Source: Trochalopteron elliotii (Eukaryota > Chordata > Aves > Passeriformes > Leiothrichidae). From it: a stretch of 64,000 nucleotides of DNA. The notes under the pieces are model-generated. The model was not told where the DNA came from, ran no database searches, and saw only the letters and a program-made list of their open reading frames with translations. Shown one piece after another: positions 1 through 14,228 of the stretch. Numbering within the stretch: position 1 is the stretch's first letter; the number at the start of each line of letters is the position of its first letter. The stretch spans positions 923,907 to 987,906 of the forward strand of contig JANPWX010000338.1 in the NCBI GenBank assembly GCA_024734555.1. The letters run 5' to 3'. Position numbers and translations under genes: made by a program.

Positions 1-3000
1 ATTCCAGTATAATGCCATAGTTTATGTTCAGAGCAGTATTATGGAATAGACAATAGCTTCTGTAAAGCCTTTTGAGCTTTATTGAGCCAATTCATGACAC
101 CCTTACTGAATACATACAAAACCCTTTTCCATAAATCTCCAGTAAGATTAAGCTAGAATGACGTCTGCCAAATATGAGCTTGAAAACAGAAAAAGAAGTC
201 ATTGGTTTAAGATAAAAGAATTAGAGAGGGAAAATAGAGTTATAAAGCATGAAACGTGTCAAAGCCATCCTGAACTTAAGTGCTGGCTCGTGGTACAGTG
301 TCAGATTAAAGAATGGTAGGATTAAACAGAAACAAAACTCTTTTCCCTCAGAAGACTCTAAAGCTGATGCACCAGTTCTGCAGATTTCTGTAGGCAGTGG
401 ACGTGCAAGATGTTAAATGAAAAAACATCTCCATGTTTTTATACAACTTCCTTGTAGTAGAAAATTTTGTTCAGACATCTTATGTTTCTCACATTTTGAA
501 ATGGCCAGTGGTGTCATTGAGAAGTTTAGGAGAACATCAATACAGTTATCTTCATCCTCTGGTCATACCCAAAAGAATCATATGTATGTAGTGACTTTAC
601 AGAAGTTTTACACTCTGCTTCAAATTTCTCCCATGCTAAATACATCACACAAAGCATTACTCTGAGCTAATTCCCCTCTCTGCATTTCCACTTTCTTATG
701 AAGGCTTCAACAGAATGCCAATATTTTCATATTTAACCCTTTGAAGCCCTGCATAAACCTAATGAGTAAAATGGCTGTATCTTACCTCTTTTTATGGTCT
801 GAAAGTCTACACAACATTAATATCTAAAAGATATAGCTGTTCCTCCTTCTTTAAAAGATGGTTCATCATCATGCATTGCCTGTGATCAAGATGGCATGTA
901 AATCATGAGGAAATAAGCAATAGAGTCACTCCCTCTCTAGTCATATCTGCTGATTATCATTCATCCTTATTTCAACTGCTGGAACACCATTGCAAGCAGC
1001 TGAGCATGATCTTTCTGCAAACCAGTCTCTCTCCCAGAGAGTTTACTCTCTAAATGATCAAGACAAAGAAAGCAGATAAATCTCCATGCTATTTTTCTGG
1101 TTTTGCTTGTATGAATCAACATGAGTGTATGGGGATGCCTTGTTCAGGAAGAGGGCAGGAGATCACTCCGGAATGTTGCAGGAGAAGCTGGGGCAAAAAG
1201 CCCATAGACACAAGCAGTACCATGTTGAGTGTGATTAGTCCAGGAGAAACCCAGGCATTGTCACTGCTGATACTGTGCCACATCTCGTTGACTTCTTGCA
1301 GTTTCTGCACACACACTAAAAAGTTTGACTGCTAAAATGGTAACATAACAAAGCTACAGGGTTTGCAGTCTGAATTTATTCATCTCTTCACAAGCCCAAC
1401 AGAAAAAATGTAAATAATTGCAGAAAAGGCTAGGCAAGCGCCCATTCTTCTCTTCACCAACAAAACACCTTCATGTCTGTAGAAGGACTTTAGCACTCTC
1501 CAGTACCATAAAATGAGAGGTGGCAGTGTGTGGAATCTGTCCCTGGAAAGGAGGTTTCTTCTGCAGTGGTACTGTAGAAGGAGTTTCCACCATTGTAATG
1601 CAGCACAGGGAACATGTCCCACTCCCAAACCATGCTAGCCTGATACAATGGGCAGATCTTTCTTGAGCAAGTAAAATTTTCATAGTATATTACTTTGGCA
1701 CAGTTTTCTAGAACTACCAGTAATCACAACTAAGGCAGCAGTGGCTAAACTCTTCCTATAAAATAAAAAGTGAAAAAAATGACAAACCAGGTTTGATTCC
1801 TCTGACAAGACACTTTTTACATTTTGTAGTAGATTCTTTGGTCACAACTGGACATAAACATTGCCTTGCTAACCATGAAAAATAGCAAATTCTCTTATAC
1901 CACGTAAGGAGAATGGTATTCAAGTGCCTGCTGTTATTTTTGCTTCAGCTTTTCAGACTGAACACACTGTATCAACAGAATATCATAGCAGGTAGAAAGA
2001 GTACAAAGCGATTTTGTATAGACCTGCTTATAAATCTGATTCTCTTTTTCCTATTAAATAAGAGTCCTGATGATTCTGTTTGGCAAGATGATTTTTCTTT
2101 TACATTTTAAACTCATTAAATTTAATGAATGTATTAAAGGTCAGAGGCATAAAGGAAGCATTTACCACTACAGCACAACGTGAGGAAGCTGAAAAATATC
2201 AGCTATAATGAACATAAGCAAGAAACCTCTAATGACACTACATTATTTAAGGCCATGTCTCTGCAATTTAAACTGTGTATTTTGCTGAAAGTGCAGTTAA
2301 GAATAGTCTGAAACAAGGACACAAGGCACAAATTGCAACTAAACATTATTAGAAGAAATTTAGAAGAAATAATTCAAATTCCCAGACTATCAAACAGTAA
2401 GAGAAATAAGAAAGGGAATGTGAGTACATATTACTGCACAATTACTTTCTTTTATTGCTTCCTAATCATGACTTCTAACACAATATGCAAAGACAAAAAA
2501 AGTTACATTCAGCATATTAAAATGACTCATCTTAAAAAAAAAAGAGAGACAGAGAGAGAAAAATCCATAACATGTCGGAGGATTTGTTCAAGCTTATGAA
2601 TGTGACCCAGCATGGTCCTTCAGGGCATTAGCATGAAATTCCACTCTTCAGTTTGAATGCAGAGCTGGTTATCCTCTCTGCTGGGCCTTGCTCCTCTGTA
2701 GAACTTGACCTCCATAGGAGAATACGTAAATAATTTTTTTGCATAGCACAAGACTAGATAAAATGTAGAATTCAAGTGATCATCTCCTAGTTAGGACAGC
2801 CACCTGATGGCAAACTTTCAGCCTCTCATCAAGGCTAGTGACAACTGAGCCCTGTACTGCATGCTGGAAATGCCAATCCTCCAAAGAGACCAACTTGATG
2901 AGAATACAACAAGAAACACAGCTGGAAAAAGTTACCTGGGAAACACAAAGATACAAAGCTTTCCTTTTTAAGTCTAGGGCAGGCCAGGAAAGAACTTAAC

Positions 3001-6000
3001 AGAAAGGAGGAGAAATTAATGTTTTGGGGAAGAATTTATATGCAGGAAGGTACTGGGGCATGGCTGGTGTCTCCACTGCTGAGGTCCAGATCCCAACCCA
3101 GCTCCAAAGGACTGTGAGGAAAATGGTAGCAGTGATAAAAAAGTATCTCTGCTATCTCACTCTAAAATGCACACTCTAGCAGATTACTGAATTACTCCTG
3201 AAACTGAAACAATGGGCTTCCATTAGCCACTCTTATAAAGTCAGACTTTTCTTGGTAAAAGCAAATAAGACAGATCTAATTCTCAGTCTGAGGCCAAACA
3301 CCGTTTTTTATCTTCCTGATTCTCCTTAGAACCAATTCTTTCATTCTTCCTCACAGAATAGTCAAGACTTTCCTCCCTCATCAACTCCTACTCTTCCAAA
3401 ATACTTCTTCCCATCATAAAGCAAGTTCAGATATTTTTAAAACGTAGCTTCTAACAATAGAACAACTGAAAAGAGCAAAACGGCAGAAAATTATGAAGAT
3501 GAGCCCATTATTTCTGAAATCCCAAGGATTTAGAAAGATGACATCTTTCTTTGCTCATTAAAAATATTTCACATTTGAAACCTCTAAAAGAAGACTGGAG
3601 CAAAAATGCCCATCTGAGACACTTATAAATTTTATCTACCCCAAAACAGCATATGCCTATTGCCATCTGAGTGATGCAATCATCTCTTTAACCATAACTG
3701 ATCATAATTTAAGCACATGAAAAGCTCTTAACAAGTTTTAAATCAGCAAATTAAGAAGATACATAAAAGAGGATTCATATACAAAGCATTCTGGACATTG
3801 TGTGACTTCAGTCTGAGGCCTCCTTAAGCTTGTTGAGTAATATTCATGTTTTAGATACAAACTGTATATTGTTAAGTACCTGAACTAGTGGACACCTATG
3901 CTCTTTGTGCCTGCGCCACTACAGCACACCGTGAAGTGCTTTTACTGAGAATAAAAGGCTTCCAAGGGGATGTGAAAAGACTGAAGAACTCAATTACTAA
4001 AGTTTTCTTACCTTAATTAAATTAATTAATTAAAGCAATTAAATTAACTTAAATGTTAAACATTAATAATTTAATTAATATTACTAATATTAAGTAAAAA
4101 CAAGTTCACTATAATTCTGAACCATAATACTAACAAGGAAAAGAACAAAACTTAGTTCCAAAAATGAGATACAGCATCAACACTTCTCAGGTTCAATGTA
4201 ATTCTCATAAACAGGGATTTATCTTACCAAATTTAAAATTGTATTTCTTATTTCCTAAAACATTATTCCCTTATTGAGGATCAATTTTTTTCCACTAGGG
4301 CTGACAAACTGCTGACATTTAAGCTCTTCAAAAGTTTTCAGAAGAGAGCCATAAGTCAAAGGATGCATGTAATCTCAGTGACTCCTGCCAACAGCTTCAA
4401 AATTTGAAAAAGATAAGAAGATATTCTAGAACACAGAAAAAGTGTGAAAAGAGAGCATTCTGGATTTTTGATCCTCATTTCTGGTATCCAACACAGATCA
4501 TCTGTTTTCTGTATAAAATATGGGGATAAGAACTTGGTTTCTTAATACCACAGTATAAATATTTTTGTCCCAGTACTGGAGAATAAGACTTGGACGTGTC
4601 AGACATCAGCTAAGTAAAACACAGTCTTTAGTAACAAGATGTGATTTTTATTTTCCCATGAAAATTTCATGATTAAAAATAATATTACCTTGTGTTTAAT
4701 AAACTGCTTTTGAAAATCTGCATCAAGAGTATAAAAATAAGACCTTTCTAAGCAACTAATACAGTAAAGAATATAAAGATAAAAATTAATTGCAGAAAGA
4801 AATTAAAAATAAAAAAGAAAAAATACAGCCAGAATTAATTGTAGATCTTAAATAAGGGTGGATAGAAGGACATGCTGAGATAGTTATAACTCTTTCCTGC
4901 CTCAGACTTTTACTCAATGAGCCTTGACAAATACAACGCTATGAAAAGTACTCTAATGAATTAAGTTTGAAGAGAAAGAAAATACACATTTCCACTGCAC
5001 TTTAAAGGAAATATTGATGACATCACAGGCCTCTGTGGCAAAGTCACCCCACAGCTCATCACTATTCCAGAAAAAAAAAATTCTTTCCAGATGCTCTTAT
5101 TCTCTGTTTGTTAAGTACTTCTCAGTAACTTGACTTTAATGATAAATGACGGGAAACCTGAAAAAATAATTTCTGTGAATTTTCACCTCCAATTTGTTAT
5201 ATGCAGTAGAATAGAAGAATGCCAAAAAATAGTAAACAGTAAGAAATTTTGTCAAATACTGAGGGGAAATAAAAAAAGGAAGAATGAAGGACAGCTGAGC
5301 TGAAACCTCCTGCCAGCTCCCAGAGTATTCTGTTTTTTCTCATTTAGTCTGACTACAAAGTGAAGCCCTCTTCAAAATGCTATGGAGGAACAAATGGAGA
5401 ATTTGTGTTGAGTTGGATTCAGTGGTATTGAAAAAATAATTTGGCTTATCTATCTTCAAAAGATTTGTATTCAAATAATATTCCCACTGCTGGATATCAA
5501 TCCCACTATAGGTTAGTTTTTAAAGTCAAATAATTAGGCAGGCAACATAAAAGATGTTACTGTCAGCCCCCAAATACATGAAACTGGTTAAAATGCCTAA
5601 AAAGATATTTTAAACACTTAGTTGTCCTGTCTTTCAAGGGCTTCAGTATTTGTTGAAGTTCTAATGTTGATCAGTTTACTGCTGCTGCTTGGGCTTTTGA
5701 TGTGAAAGAGAGACCATCAAGAGGCAAATGACTTACAACAGAAGCACGGGAGCCATCAGTACCTTATAAAACATGAAAACCAATTCTGCACAGCAGGCTT
5801 GTCTAGCCAGTCCCAGGCAATACTTTTTTACTCAGAGGAGAAAGTCAGACAAATACACTTTAAGCAGAATATTTAGGAGGACATTCCCAATAAGTAATCT
5901 CTAAACCACCAGAGGATCTACCAGCAGTCTACACATATTTTTGCCACAAAGAAACATCACCTTATGCTGTTGAAATGGTGTGTGCAGAAATCACAAGGAG

Positions 6001-6360
6001 GAGCTGAATGTTTAATTACAGCAGGAATGTCAGTGTGAAGAAAGTGAGAAAAGTGGCAGCAGGAATGAGGAAATTAAAGCACGCCCCTCTTTTTCATCCA
6101 CAGCTTTCAGAGCTTAATGAATCCAATAAACACTTTAGATAATGAGCCATTGTTGACTAAATCAGCAGGCTTTCTAGCATGTGTTGGAGATCAGGAGACC
6201 TCATTCTTCTTGTTTACTAACAGAAACCTAAGGCACATCAGGATTTTGGACTAGGTCCTTCTTATAGCAGGTTAGTTGTAATAAAGTGGTTCCTCTGCAG
6301 CACGGTCTAGCCCCCACTTTTCCAGATTCTCCATATTCTCTAAATAAATTAGCTAAAGAC
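1..6360. other. AT-rich non-coding stretch, no gene seen
   Basis: I see no gene in this stretch. The open frames in it are short (82, 93, 88 codons and fewer), overlap one another on both strands and show no domain or signal peptide. From about 2.6 to 6.4 kb no frame of 60 codons exists on either strand, which is what random AT-rich DNA gives. The only visible structures are the AT block at 4,013-4,094 and a purine-rich run near 2,533-2,562 (A tract followed by GA repeats). Unique intronic or intergenic DNA is the simplest reading. Confidence 0.7.
4013..4094. repeat. AT-rich low-complexity block (TTAA/AATT motifs)
   Basis: About 80 bases are almost entirely A and T, built from overlapping TTAATTAA and AATTAA words with several short self-complementary stretches. 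No clean tandem period is visible, so this is low-complexity sequence rather than a microsatellite. It sits in otherwise ordinary AT-rich DNA. Confidence 0.7.
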
Positions 6361-6475
6361 ATTAATATTATTAATCAGTTTCACAGAGGAAATTCAGCAG
6401 AGAAATTAGGTGACATGTCAAAACTCAAGTGAAAACATTAATGGTTGAGCCTAAATATGTTGAATCAGGGTCCTT
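6361..6475 (-). mobile_element. MIR-like (CORE-SINE) fragment, ancient
   Basis: Read on the plus strand, this stretch follows the reverse complement of the MIR SINE consensus as I remember it. It has a TTATTA-rich lead, then TTTCACAGAGGAAA (MIR: TTTTACAGATGAGGAAA), then a purine-rich AGAGAAATTAGGTGACATGTC segment (MIR: AGAGAGGTTAAGTGACTTGCC), and finally a segment ending near GAATCAGGGTCCT (MIR: GAACCCAGGTCCT). Matches are spread along the full length in the right order, which is better evidence than one short hit. Divergence is high, as expected of an element that stopped moving before the bird radiation. The element is inserted in minus orientation. An L2/MIR3 relative is the main alternative. 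Confidence 0.6.
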
Positions 6476-7197
6476 TAATATGAACTTATTTTTTTGTCTT
6501 TATGTTGGTAGGGCCTCTGCACCAAGTAGATAGTTGATTTTGCTTCATACAGAGCAAATTAAGATTTAATTCCGGTTTTATAGACAGAGAAAAAAAACTT
6601 TTTCTCAATATAAAGGGATCACAATTATACTCATTATGGTCTGCTGTCCTGAACTCACTCCTGGCAATATTCTGACTCTTTTTTTGCATCAAGGCAAGAT
6701 TAATCCACAATCGATGTTATGGATAGTAAATAGAATTGTATTTTCTGTAATCACACTCTTATTTGCACTGCTCCTATGCGATTATATGTGCACAAGTTTG
6801 CTGTGAATTCCCAAAGGAGTAAGCAGGGTGGTTTTGGAAGTTAATAAAATAATTATGTTTCTCTTACAAATAGCCTGCCTCTTGAGTGCTTACATCATAT
6901 GCACATAAATCACGTCTCTCTCTTAATTTAGATTTATAGTCAACATGATAGTAGCCACGCTTCCAAATAGCTATAGGCACTTGCATATTACGAGCAATCT
7001 GTAGTGTTATGATAGTTACAACAAAATAAGAAAAGCCTACATTATTTAAATGCATTTTTCATTAATAAAAACGAACATTCAACACTGTTTAGAACTCCCA
7101 GCACAGAAATATGAGGTATTTAACCCCTTCTCATTTAAAACAGAGATCTTCATGTCAAACAGCTCAGGTGTGTGGGGAAGGCAGAGTGGCTCAACTA
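6476..7197. other. Unique AT-rich spacer, nothing recognised
   Basis: This spacer lies between the MIR-like SINE and the CR1 scrap. Two minus-strand frames of 74 and 63 codons cross it but have no recognisable domain and no conserved-looking composition. I see no RNA gene or tandem repeat. Confidence 0.6.
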
Positions 7198-7258
7198 GTG
7201 GCTGAGCCTCCTCTTTTGCAGACTAAACATCCCCAGCTTCCTCAGCTGCTCCTCCATG
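7198..7258 (-). mobile_element. CR1 LINE scrap (old, 5'/3' truncated)
   Basis: Plus-strand words GAGCCTCCTCTT, CAGACTAAACATCCCCAGC and CCTCAGCTGCTCCTC follow in the order of the CR1 consensus 3' coding end. That consensus reads roughly GAGCCTCCTCTTCTCCAGGCTGAACAA-CCCCAGCTCCCTCAGC on the same strand. The element is therefore in minus orientation. Only about 60 bases align before similarity is lost, and there are many substitutions, so this copy is much older and shorter than the CR1 at 32-33 kb. It has no coding capacity. Confidence 0.65.
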
Positions 7259-10200
7259 GCATCACTGAAACTGTGTAGCCTGTAACCAATCTGCTACTCT
7301 CCTTTGTTAATAACTTGTCACCCGCTGCCTCTTATAGGCCAAATACCAAACAGGTCCCCAGTCATCCACTCCGTTAGTGAAAATAACATTTGCACTTACA
7401 AGTAGTAATTTATCTGGTGGTCATATGTGTAATTACCTCATTTTTCCTGTGCATATCTGGTCTTGTACATGTAAATAAGAACAAGATCAATGTTGACAAT
7501 GAAAAAATCAGAAAAAACTCTGAAGAATGATCACTCATAATTCAAACTCTTTCCTCCAGAGCTGCAACCTCATGTAGCCTAGAATCACTGGCAGAGCCTC
7601 TGTCAAGAAGAAAGGAGATATGTCCATCCTCCTGAGGCTAGTATTCAGGATAGAAGTATGCAGGTATTTAGTAAGAACTGTACTGAATGAACCAATTCTC
7701 CTCTCTAAAGTAGCTTTATTTTCCCTAATTCGTCAATAATAAAGCCATCATAATGTACTGCATTTTCTTGGAAGAAAAGAATACAGAACTTCAGAATTCT
7801 TTATCCTCTCCATTTTGCAGCCTTACAATAAGAAAACAGTGCAGAATAGTAATATATATCTGCTGGATAGCTTCTGCTGCAAACCCTTGGCACTCTAGGG
7901 GGGTACTCGTCCTTACATAAAGAAAGAAAAACTGAACTGTGGCTTGGAAAAGAAGTAGTATGCATATTTCTCATTCAGGCCCTGAAAATCTCTGGTCTAG
8001 GATTAAAGGTCATATCTGAGATACAAAAAGCTCTTGACACTATTGGTAGTTCACAGATGCTTAGTGGCATCTTAGACACACAGAGGAATGGGACCAGCAC
8101 TCAAGTTGCTTCTCCAACCCCAGGCAGGTGCCCAGAAGTGCCTGAGACCTGTGAGCAGGCAATGTAGTTCCATGCTTAGGAATGGAAACCTCAAATACCA
8201 GTGGGATACAGGCTGCTATGATTGCTCCCTAACTGCTCCTAAGAGTACAAATTGGTAGTGACTTTGAAAACACAGCTCTAGAACCTCCAGACTATCCAGT
8301 CATTGAACTGCACAGAGATTCCTAATTCCTTATTCCTGTTTTCATGTTGCTGCAGTTGAGCTTGAAGGCACAGGGCTAAGGATGAGCAGAAAAACTGATA
8401 CCCAGATTGAGGTGCAATATTGGAAACTTACAAAAGAGGACATGTATGTAGAGGGGAAAGACAGGTTGGACATTTTTTTTGTGAAGGATGGAGTACTCTG
8501 GGTACTTGTCACCCAGTGAAATGTTTGTAGGAAAATCAACAAAGGTTATATCAAAATGTATGACTTATCACAGATGAGAGTAGAGATAACATAAGAAAAA
8601 AAAACACAAACCCCATACATAATATGAAAATGAGCTTTTCTTTCAAGACAATACCAATATTTACCTGAGGCAGAAATGATTAGAGTAAGCAGTTATCAAC
8701 ATCCTTTAACACAAAATAGATACAAAAGAAATGTCAATACAACACTGATTTTACTGTCTTCAATAAAATTTTGATGTCATATTGGAAAAAGATATTATCC
8801 ATGAAGTAGAACTTGCTAGTATTTATAGTATTGCAGTTTTACATTTCAGTTTGATCACAAACACCTTTCCCAGACACTGCTGGAGGCTAAGAAATGACTC
8901 AAAGGAAATTTTTGAAGCTGATCCTCTGCAGGCTGTCAGTGCACACTGTAGTGTTCTGAAAAGTGCATGTATGAGCACAAATGGACATGTGGTTATCGGT
9001 GTGAATATCATTCCTTGCAATGCCTCTCTCTTCTTCCAAAGCTATCTGTCAAAGGACAGGCAGTCTTAACAATAACTCTTGTTGCCAACATCATTTTACA
9101 CCTCTTCTATTTCAGGGTATGCACAACGTGTTGTTGTTATGCTGCTTGATGGATTTCAGAATGGTTCCACTTTGGAAAAGAGGCAAAAGAAACAAAACCA
9201 CTTTACTACTTTCACTTGGCTGCCAGAGGATATTTTGAGACATTTTGTAACCAGATAGTCTAAGAGGTTTCAATGAGGGCAAGAAAGAAAATAGATCTTC
9301 AGTGAAATGTAAGGATTGAAATATCATTCAGGGTAATCCATGCATTGACTGAGCTCCTACACATGGGTGACTGAAAAAGTCATTAAAAATGGGCCTCAAC
9401 TGCCACATGAAGTCGATATTTTTTTTTCAGTCCATATGTTTTTGAAGATAATAACAGGATTTTCACTGTGGTTTCAATTCTCTCCAGCTGGGTAATTTGT
9501 GTGACACACTTTCAAGGCACCCACCAGCTAAATAGCTATAACTTCTGGGTTTTACTGCATCCATCACAGTTCATGTGCTAGAAAGCTGAGGAAAAATATT
9601 TTCATTTGACAAATTAGGCACTGCCTCCTCAAAACAATCTAATATTTATAGACATTCTGACAGACTAATGAATAGATAGATACATTTGCATAGAAGGACA
9701 AGTACTAGTTTCTAGATGAAAGAACAGAGCAATGTGATAAAATGTTAAAGACAGACAAATATGTCATGTAGGTTCTGATTATACCATCTGATTGTCAGGA
9801 GAAAAAGCAGTAACTTGCTAGCCACATCTCAAGCAGACAATTCAGTAATCAAAAAGGCTTTGAACGTTCCACCATAGTTTGAAGAATTTGGATTTTTGGA
9901 CCCTGTTAGTATTAGTTGTATTTTGTTGCTATTGGAATGGTACCTTTGTAATGATTTCTGAAAACTATCTGCATGTATCCAAGGAATCCAGCATCCCTGG
10001 ATGAGGTCAATACATTTTAAACAGTAGCAAAGAAGGATATCTAACATCTTATCTTTGCTATATTATTACATAGAAGAAATCTGACCTTATTTTTTATTCA
10101 ACAGGTTCATTATTCCACCCCATATCATGCACATTTTTACTGTCATCATCAACAGGAAACTGGTATAATGGAAACTGAAAGAAGAGATAATTTCATTTTA

Positions 10201-13200
10201 AAAAAATCCATCATCTAAGCAGTAGTAAATAAATAATGGAATATTTTAAAGTCTGGCAGGGTACTGTGAGAATTAAGGCACCAGTACATTTATGTGAGGT
10301 GAGTTAGAACAACTTTTTTACTGATAGACATTTTTATGAGCTCTAACAAAATACAACAAAGTGAAAATAACTTCATAGAGAATATGTCTATAAGGTGCCT
10401 TGGGGACCCTAGTTGAGAATAAAGATAGGAAGGATGTAGAGACAGCAGCTTAAGTATTTGGTCTGTAGGGATCCCAAAGTGTTTTGATTAGCAGCATAAA
10501 TAGGAGACTCTTTCACAGATGTTATTAAGCAGCTTGAGAATCTTAAGGAACCTTGTTTATCAAAGAGAAATCACAGCTTTATGGATATGACTAGCCTATC
10601 TTTGGACAAAGATAAAAATATAACATGAAAGAGTCTTTGAAGACTATTCTGCAACTCTTACTTGCGCTAAGTTGCACTTAGCCTTTCAAGGAGGTCACAG
10701 TGAAGGAAACCTAATGTAAGCACAGTTGTAGAAATATGCTTAATAGCACAACAAAATAGAACAGGTGCTTCCCCCTTGGCTTAGGGCAGCTATTTGGAGA
10801 TGCCAACAAAGTGGAAAGAATGAAGTAGGAAAGTAGCTGGCCGGGTAATGCCCTGAGCCATTATTCCTTCTCCTTAATCTTTGATGGGGGACAAAACATT
10901 ACACTAAAGCCAGTGCTTAGCTTTCAGCATGTAAGTCAGGAGTCCTGAAACAGAGGGTGATATTAATCCCTCAGAACTGTAACATTTCTTAAACACTTTG
11001 CCAGCGGTAGGGGGCCATGGAGGCACAAAAGAAGAGAATGGGTTTGCTCAGGTTGTTCACCCTTACAGCTGCAGTGGAAGGGAGATATATTTGGCCCGGT
11101 CAAGTCTCAGAGCAGAGCAGCACTTCAACATAGTTCCCATAGTACTTGCATTTGCAAGAATAGAAAGCAATTCTGTCTTGATGGCACGATAGGGCATTGG
11201 TCACATAACACATAGAATCACAAGGAAATAATATGGCAATTATTTGCTATAAATTACCAAGACAGACACTGCACAGACAATGCTTTCCACATGAGCATCT
11301 TGGGCCAGAAGAGCACAGGACATCCCTAGGAGACAAGTGGGAGCTAGCACCAGACTGCTCTTCTACAAGTGCGTGGAGCAAGTGTCACACTTAAGGACTG
11401 ACCTCTGCTTGGTACCTGCAGGCTTAGATTATTATAGATACTCCATGTCTCTGGAATTCCTTTAGTGAAGTATTTTCTGTATTTGTGACTGAAGAGTTTT
11501 TCTGGTCCTTATCATGGGCTCACCACATGAACAGCCCCAGCACAACATCTGAGTTACTGACATAATTAACTCTTGTCCTTTTCCCCATAGTGAACTTTAC
11601 AGAAAATAGTATAAACTCTTTGATTCTTCAATAGTATAATCTCTTCAATTCCTAGTTTATTATTACCCCCTTCTACATTGTCTAGTCAGCTATTTTATCC
11701 ATACTTTATCTTCTCTTCCTGGTTAATCTAACTTTTATCTGCCTAAAACATCCCTTAGACCTTCTGCCTCTCAAGCACAGGCTCTACCACTGCAGATAGG
11801 ACTCATGGTCGAATATTACTGAGCAGCTCAAACATCCATAGATCATTGAGGTGTATTACTGGCTTTCACTTCCAGAGGATCTTCAGTAGAATTACCTTCT
11901 GAGTTGAATTTCCAGAAAAAGTGAAACTGGAGATTAACACCTCTGAGATGCTAGCAATTTAAAACACCAGCAAAGGAGAAGAGGAGAAAACTAAGGTTTT
12001 GGAATACTGAAAAGGTGTAACCTTACCCAAGTACAAGTTTCCAGGAGTGTAAAGTGATACCAGCATCTTCCTGACTCAATAGGTCTTTATATATAATTTA
12101 TATATAACATCCAAGAACAGGAGTGACCCCTACCCCTTACATTTTGATTTTTCCAACTTTGCTGTTGTTGATGTAAGTTTGTAGCAAAATAGAATTTAGA
12201 TCCATGTGTAAATATTACACTGAATAAGTTATGGGAGTCAGCTTCAAGAGAGAGGAGTACTGCAGGTCTGAAGAGGAGACATGACATCATTCTGGACAGA
12301 GTTCCATCCCACTGGTATAGGTAGTCATTGCGAAGACACCACAGATGTATTAAAGCAGAACATGACACTAGGTCACAGGTGACAAAGATTCTGACTTCAG
12401 CACAGAGGATTCCTTTCAACTTCAAGAACTGAAAACTCCTCCAAATCTGGCTTTCCAACTTTTCTTTCATTTCTGCTCTATGTTTTGAAAATCTGCGTCT
12501 GTACTCTACTTCAAATAATTCAATTGTCTTCAGCTTGATACTTTAGTTTTATTACATCTTTCAAGACTGGTAAAGTGATTAGAAGTCCAAGCCTGAAAAT
12601 GGTCATGGATACAATTAGCCTTGCTGTTCTGTGGAAGAAAGAGCTGGCCTTGCTTCAGAAAAATACTCCACATTTATTTCACATTCTTAGCTGCACAACC
12701 AGAAAAATACCTTAAGTGTAGGCTCTATGGTAAGCTGTGCTGCTGGTAGGGCTGACATGGGGGCAAGCCTTTCATCCTTCCCCTCAAATCCTCCTAAGCT
12801 CCCAGACTGTCAGGCTGCAGAATTGCCTGTATCAGCCTAAACTATTGCCTGTCTGAAGCTACTCTTTCATGCTTGTCAGCTGTACTCAATACTCCACTGA
12901 TGTGAAAGATATGAATAGATCTGGAAACTAACTGGATAAGAAGTGAGGTATATTTTCTTTCTCTGTATACTTGAGGATTTTTGCATTTGCTTTTTGGCCT
13001 TCATTTTCTCTGAAAGCCAAAAAGGGAAAAAAAATCAGTAGAATAACAAGTACAATGGAAATCTAAATTGCTTGACTTGAAATTGGACACATACTAATGT
13101 CTTGACAGAAGTTTCACAGAATACTACAACTCAGGATATAGAAATAAATATCACATACACACATACAGGTCTTGAACATCTGCCAAAATATTGGTTATCT

Positions 13201-14214
13201 TGCAGATTCAAAAACTTCTGGGAGCAATCCTGAGTATGCTGACTGAGGTCAGCATCTCAGCACAACAGAGGGCAGTTTGTAACTCAGCCAAGAACCAGTA
13301 CTACAGGAATGGAGCGAGTTACTAATGACTCACTATAGGCACCTCTTTGAATCTTGGGAGCTGTTTGACTGCAGTCTCACAGCACCCCTGGTCAGGCAGG
13401 GCCCTTTGGGTCCGCCTGGGCCTTATTTCTTATTTCTGATTTGGTTCTTCTCCATTTCTGGTGATGTGGGCACAGCCCATATATGCACTGTTTCTTGTGG
13501 GCATGAGGTGTGCCTCCATGCATTTGCCTTCCTCTCCCATGGGTGCAGCCACATCTTCTTGAAGACAAAAGCAGTAGATCAAAGTGGAATGAGCTTTGGA
13601 TCACCCTCTGTCTCACCCCACACTGGTTCCTTAAGGAATTGTCATCTTTCCTTAAGGCCATAGGTACTGTCTCCTGGATCACTGTCTTTGTGATCATGGC
13701 AGCACTCTGGGGGCAAAAACTAGCTTCCATGTATGTGGCTCAGTACCCAAAAGTTACACCCTTTTATCAAAATCTCTAAATTGTCAAGAAAAATTGGTCA
13801 ACTAAGTAGTACCAAGTGAATCTGTTTCTCTAGCACAGGGTGAACATGTGGTTGTTACATTCCCAAAATGATCATCTCATATTCCATCTCAAACACAATG
13901 GGTTTAAAACCAATACCCAGTGCTGTGCTCTGATCATAAACATATAGGCAACAGCTAATTTGCTAATTAACCTTTCTATGGCTTGAATTCAATATCTAGC
14001 ATATAAGGTTGAGCTTGTGAAGATGCTGTGCTCAGGAGGAACCACAAGTGCAAAAGCATGCAGAGCTACATCATCAGTTGCTATTCCAATATTGTTGCTG
14101 ACCCTAAATAATTTATTGCCTTTGACAACACAAAATGCATACAAGCTATAAGCTCCAAGAAAGAATCTGCCTCTTTATTTCTATAAAAATCTACAGCAAC
14201 CCTGCCTAGGCTGT
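7259..14214. other. Long AT-rich non-coding stretch
   Basis: No gene is supported here. Frames of 60-127 codons occur on both strands (for example 12,087-12,470 minus and 13,325-13,730 in three frames), but none has a recognisable domain. The stretch around 13.33-13.75 kb is slightly richer in G+C, which lengthens chance frames on both strands at once. Two CCTTAAGG palindromes lie 20 bp apart at about 13,631-13,659. I see no RNA gene and no recognisable transposon. Confidence 0.6.
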
Positions 14215-14228
14215 AAAAAAAAAAAAAA
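14215..14228 (+). repeat. A14 homopolymer followed by A/C-rich tail
   Basis: Fourteen A in a row are followed by an ACAAACC-type A/C-rich run to about 14,250. Such tails can mark an old retroposed sequence, but the sequence 5' of it does not resemble any SINE or processed mRNA I know, so I call it a simple repeat only. Confidence 0.7.

Noticed and set aside
9116..9258. Acceptor-like CTCTTCTATTTCAG followed by 46 open codons and a stop, resembling a terminal exon
   Set aside because: No recognised domain and no partner exon or poly(A) context. Such patterns recur often by chance.
12087..12470. 127-codon minus-strand ORF
   Set aside because: No domain, no splice or promoter context, and AT-rich flanks. 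Treated as chance.
13325..13779. Three overlapping ORFs (112, 112 and 89 codons) on both strands
   Set aside because: Simultaneous openness on both strands indicates base composition. No homology is recognised.
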